From positions 1,116,001-1,180,000 of the forward strand of contig CBDBMW010000013.1 of NCBI GenBank assembly GCA_965207595.1: DNA of 64,000 nt. The letters run 5' to 3'. The notes under the pieces are model-generated. The model searched no databases and was not told the origin of the DNA. It was given only the letters and a program-made list of their open reading frames with translations. This document shows, one piece after another, positions 61,117 to 64,000 of the stretch (positions are counted from its first letter, which is position 1; every line of letters starts with the position of its first letter). The position numbers and the translations under genes are program-made. Source of the DNA: JAGWAJ01 sp026707615. GTDB lineage: Bacteria; Acidobacteriota; Vicinamibacteria; Vicinamibacterales; UBA8438.

Positions 61117-61971
61117 ATGCGAGCGCGAGAGATCGCGGGCGCCCTGGCGGCGACGGCGTTGCTGTCGGTGTCCGGCCCGGCCGCCGCGCAGCAGCGCCCC
61201 CTGGTCACCGAGGACCCCGAGACGGTCGGCGAGGGACTGGTCCTCGTCGAGGCGGGCGTGGACCACGATCGCGATCGGCGCTACGTCGTCTCGGGGCTGG
61301 GGGGGCACCTCACCAGCTTCCCGAGGCTGGGGATCAGCGTGGGCCTGAGCCCGATCGCGGAGTTCCAGCTCGATGGGATGTCCATCAACCGCCTGCAGAT
61401 CACGCGCCGGGTGCCCGCGCCGCTGTCGGGAATGCTCCAGGTGAACGGCGATCGGGCGGAGAGCTTCGAGGATCTGGTCATCGGCATGAAGGTGCGCCTC
61501 GTCGGCGAGCGGACGGTGGTGCCGGGGTTGGGGTTCCGATTCGCGACGAAGCTGCCCAACGCCGGTAACGAAGACGGCCTCGGGCTCGATACGACGGACT
61601 TCTTCGGCTCCGTCCTGGCCGGGAAGACGATCCGCTCGACCCGCTTCGTGTTCAACCTCGGTCTGGCCATACTGAGCGACCCGACCCGCGGAGATCGGCA
61701 GAACACCACGCCGACGTACGGATTCTCCGTCGCCCACGCCATAGCGCGCGGGGTCGAGATCGTGGGCGAGATGGCCGGCCGCACCAACGTGCGGCGCGGC
61801 GCGGCGCCGCCGGGTACGGAGAGCGCCGGCGCGGCGCGGCTGGGCGGGCGCATCACGCGCGGGCCGGTGCGGCTCGACGCCGCGCTGCTGTACGGGCTCA
61901 CGCCCAACGAGGGGTCGGTCGGCGCCACGGTGGGCCTGACCTGGGTCTTTCGGGCGTTCACGCTGCAATGA
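61117..61971 (+). CDS. Outer-membrane beta-barrel protein, unknown function
   Basis: 284 residues; ATG 61117 with AGAGG upstream. Signal peptide (ALAATALLSVSGPAAAQ). The rest alternates polar and hydrophobic residues in beta-hairpin style (VSGLGGHLTSFPRLGISVGL, VVPGLGFRFATKLPNAGNED, PTYGFSVAHAIARGVEIVGE) and ends in an aromatic-rich strand (LTWVFRAFTLQ). Possibly a transporter or DUF3187-like barrel. Four-base overlap with dapF. Confidence 0.7.
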   Translation: MRAREIAGALAATALLSVSGPAAAQQRPLVTEDPETVGEGLVLVEAGVDHDRDRRYVVSGLGGHLTSFPRLGISVGLSPIAEFQLDGMSINRLQITRRVPAPLSGMLQVNGDRAESFEDLVIGMKVRLVGERTVVPGLGFRFATKLPNAGNEDGLGLDTTDFFGSVLAGKTIRSTRFVFNLGLAILSDPTRGDRQNTTPTYGFSVAHAIARGVEIVGEMAGRTNVRRGAAPPGTESAGAARLGGRITRGPVRLDAALLYGLTPNEGSVGATVGLTWVFRAFTLQ

Positions 61972-62816
61972 GCGGCCCCCACGAGATCGCCTTCGTCAAG
62001 GCGCAGGCCTACGGCAACGACTTCCTCTTCGTCGAGGCGGAGGCGGTCGAGGGCGCCGACCCCGCCGCCCTGGCCCGCGCGGCCTGCCATCGGACGCGCG
62101 GCGTCGGCGCCGACGGGCTGATCCGCTACCGGAGGACCCCGGAGGGGGCCGCGATGACCCTGGTCAACGCCGACGGGAGCCCGGCCGAGGTCTCGGGCAA
62201 CGGCGTGCGTTGCCTGGGAGCGATGCTGGCGGCGGGCCGAGACGCCACCGCGGGACGGGACGAAGAGTCGGCAACGCCGGGTGCCGAGTTCGCCGTCGCC
62301 ACCGACGCGGGGGTCAAGCGGCTGGTGCTGCTCGCCAGCGAGCCTCCGCGCTACACGTTCCGCGGCGCCATGGGCGCACCGCGAGACCTGCGGCGGCGGA
62401 CGCTCGACGTCGACGGCGAGCAGGTCGCGGCCGTCGTGCTGTCGGTGGGCAACCCGCAATGCGTCGTGCTGACGACGGCGCTCGACGAGGCGCGCTTCCG
62501 CCGGCTGGGGCCGCGGCTGGCGAAGCACCGGGAGTTTCCCGCGGGGACCAACGTCGCGTTCGTGGAGGTTCAGCGGGCCGACCGCGTGCGGGTCCTCATC
62601 TGGGAGCGAGGCGTGGGGCCGACGGAGGCCTCGGGCACCGGGGCCTGTGGCGCGGCGGTCGCGGCGGCGGCGTTCGGCGGCGCGGCCCGCCGGCTCGACG
62701 TGGCGGCCCCCGGCGGCATCCAGCGGGTCGAGTGGACGGACGAAGGGATCTGGCTGACCGGCTGGGCCGAGATCACGGCTCGCGGCCGCTGGGCGCGGCG
62801 GCCCGAGGCCGACTGA
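61968..62816 (+). CDS. dapF: Diaminopimelate epimerase
   Basis: 282 residues, ATGA overlap with the barrel gene. Two catalytic cysteines in VSGNGVRCLGAML and EASGTGACGAAVAAA; start FVKAQAYGNDFLFVE and VGNPQCVVL are typical. It converts LL- to meso-diaminopimelate for lysine and peptidoglycan, consistent with a meso-DAP Gram-negative wall. Confidence 0.95.
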   Translation: MSGPHEIAFVKAQAYGNDFLFVEAEAVEGADPAALARAACHRTRGVGADGLIRYRRTPEGAAMTLVNADGSPAEVSGNGVRCLGAMLAAGRDATAGRDEESATPGAEFAVATDAGVKRLVLLASEPPRYTFRGAMGAPRDLRRRTLDVDGEQVAAVVLSVGNPQCVVLTTALDEARFRRLGPRLAKHREFPAGTNVAFVEVQRADRVRVLIWERGVGPTEASGTGACGAAVAAAAFGGAARRLDVAAPGGIQRVEWTDEGIWLTGWAEITARGRWARRPEAD

Positions 62817-62941
62817 AGCATCCGCGTACGGCGGCGGCGGGCCACGTCGCAGCTTCTCCGCGGTGCGGACCGGGATCGGGCGCCGTTCCGTTGTAGTACG
62901 ATCCGGGCCGGGCGGCACGAGGCTTGAATGCCTTGGCCGGC

Positions 62942-63607
62942 ATGAAGTGGCTGGCCCCGCACGACAGGCCTCGCGAGAAGCTCGGCCGGCTGGGCGCCGC
63001 CGCGCTCGGCGACAACGAGTTGCTCGCTACCGTTCTCGGTCACGGGTTCCAGCACGAGAACGCCCTGGACCTGGCGAACCGCGTTCTGGGGCTTGCGGGC
63101 GGGCTGCACGGCCTGACCCGCGTGCTCGACGGGCACCTCCGGGCGGTGACGGGCATCGGGCCGGCGACGGCGGCGCGGATTCTCGCGGCCATCGAGCTCG
63201 GGCGCCGGACGCTTCGCGTGCCGGAGGAGCGCGCGTTGCTCGACTGCCCGCAGCAGGTTGCGGCCTACCTGCTGCCCCGCTACGGGGCGCGGGCGGTCGA
63301 GCAGTTCGGCGTCGTGCTCCTCGACACCCGGCACCGGTTGGTGCGCGTGGCGGTGCTGTCGGTGGGCACGCTCGATGCCAGTCTCGTGCACCCGCGAGAG
63401 GTGTTCCAGACGGCGGCCGCCGGCGGGGCCGCCGCCATCGTCGTCTTTCACAACCATCCGTCGGGCGATCCGGCGCCCAGTCCGGATGACATCGCGCTGA
63501 CCGCGCGGCTGGTCGAGGCCGGGGGCATCATGGGGATTGAGGTGCTGGACCATCTGGTCCTCGCCGACGCCAGCTACTACAGCTTCAAGGAGGCCGGGCG
63601 CTTGTAG
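62942..63607 (+). CDS. radC: RadC family (JAB/MPN domain) protein
   Basis: 221 residues from ATG 62942; an in-frame TTG at 62924 is an alternative. N-terminal helix-hairpin-helix region (LGDNELLATVLGHG, LRAVTGIGPATAARILAAIE), then a JAB metalloprotease-like domain with VVFHNHPSGDPAPSPDDIALT (HxHxxG...D zinc site) and VLDHLVLADASYYSFKEAG. Long linked to DNA repair, but the biochemical role is unsettled. Confidence 0.93.
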   Translation: MKWLAPHDRPREKLGRLGAAALGDNELLATVLGHGFQHENALDLANRVLGLAGGLHGLTRVLDGHLRAVTGIGPATAARILAAIELGRRTLRVPEERALLDCPQQVAAYLLPRYGARAVEQFGVVLLDTRHRLVRVAVLSVGTLDASLVHPREVFQTAAAGGAAAIVVFHNHPSGDPAPSPDDIALTARLVEAGGIMGIEVLDHLVLADASYYSFKEAGRL

Positions 63608-63681
63608 ACGGCCGGCGCCCGGCCCCGCGAGGGCGGCGCCCCGGCCGCGCGAGGTCGTCCGCCGGCCGCAGGAAACCACTC

Positions 63682-64000
63682 GTGGCGCGCATCCTGTACA
63701 TCGACTGCTACTCCGGTGCGGCCGGAGACATGTTGCTCGGCGCCCTGCTCGACGCCGGGCTGCCGCTCGCCGAATTGCGCGCGCTGGTGGCCACGCTCGA
63801 TCTGCCGGGCGTCGCGGTGGAGGCGGATCGGGTCGACCGGGGCGGCATCGGCGCGACACGGTTCCGCGTCCTGGTGGATGGGGCTTCCGCCGAGGCTCCC
63901 GGCGCGCACGAGCCCCGGCACGGTGACCGTCATGCCGACGCCGAGGGGCACGAGCACGGTCACGGCCGCGAGCATGAGCACCAGCACGGCCACGAGCGTG
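63682..64000 (+). CDS. larC: Nickel pincer cofactor biosynthesis protein LarC (partial)
   Basis: GTG 63682 follows AGGAAACC. The first ~106 residues are present: ILYIDCYSGAAGDMLLGALL with LDAGLPLAELRALV, the LarC (DUF111) N-terminus, then a histidine-rich linker (HEHGHGREHEHQHGHER) likely to bind nickel. The gene runs off the right edge. LarC inserts Ni into the pincer cofactor of lactate racemase-type enzymes; larB or larE partners would be expected to the right. Confidence 0.88.
   Translation, partial: MARILYIDCYSGAAGDMLLGALLDAGLPLAELRALVATLDLPGVAVEADRVDRGGIGATRFRVLVDGASAEAPGAHEPRHGDRHADAEGHEHGHGREHEHQHGHER

Overview
The window is GC-rich throughout (roughly 70% by eye) and codes for a Gram-negative, diderm bacterium: it has outer-membrane beta-barrel and OmpA-type proteins, lipoproteins, a System I cytochrome c maturation (Ccm) locus and diaminopimelate epimerase. 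The gene style (large beta-propeller secreted proteins, M16 peptidase pairs, caspase-like proteins, DUF4384 proteins) fits an Acidobacteriota-like organism, perhaps Vicinamibacteria. That assignment is an inference; no rRNA or marker phylogeny was possible.

Layout. (1) 1-9.2 kb is a gene graveyard. It holds a left-edge fragment of a caspase-like gene cut by an ISL3 transposase fragment, degraded IS91, tyrosine recombinase, IS21 (IstB) and serine recombinase pieces, and a frameshifted PLP decarboxylase. It also holds two decayed copies of a LuxR-gene tail plus its downstream regulatory block, a remnant of a DGR Avd gene, and two paralogous secreted Cache-domain proteins. (2) 9.3-26.8 kb is the main system, a diversity-generating retroelement (DGR) with three target genes. 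Its parts are a LuxR-type regulator, target 1, a sigma factor with a membrane Ser/Thr kinase and an envelope operon (DUF4384 lipoprotein, DUF4384, OmpA, DUF4384, trypsin-like protease), target 2, Avd, reverse transcriptase, template repeat (TR) and target 3. (3) 26.9-33.1 kb is a mobile-element-rich border: a NUC-type endonuclease gene split by an IS1380 element, an IS256 element, a broken SF1 helicase gene, and then tRNA-Phe. (4) 33.2-64 kb is ordinary core genome: an M16 peptidase pair, an FtsB-like protein, recA, beta-propeller proteins, thiolase, a DciA-like protein, maf, a ccm cluster with a CcmF-CcmH fusion, aroA-aroK, an RsbW-like ATPase, suhB, a GT2 glycosyltransferase, an AlgJ/AlgX-like protein, a GT-C-like membrane protein, ttcA, dtd, a CPBP protease, dapF, radC and the start of larC.

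How the DGR works here. The three targets are exported proteins with an N-terminal caspase-like domain and a C-terminal FGE-sulfatase/C-type-lectin domain whose last ~40 residues are the variable region (VR). Against the 118-bp TR at 24542-24659, VR2 carries 10 and VR3 carries 12 substitutions, and all 22 fall on TR adenines, the signature of DGR mutagenic retrohoming. VR1 carries about 13 changes at adenines plus 8 at other bases, so it looks like an older or differently templated VR. Targets 1 and 2 share a 59-bp upstream block containing a LuxR-box-like dyad. The sigma factor/kinase/DUF4384/OmpA/trypsin genes lie between two of the diversified caspase proteins, which suggests an envelope-located surveillance and proteolytic-response module. 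That functional link is inference.
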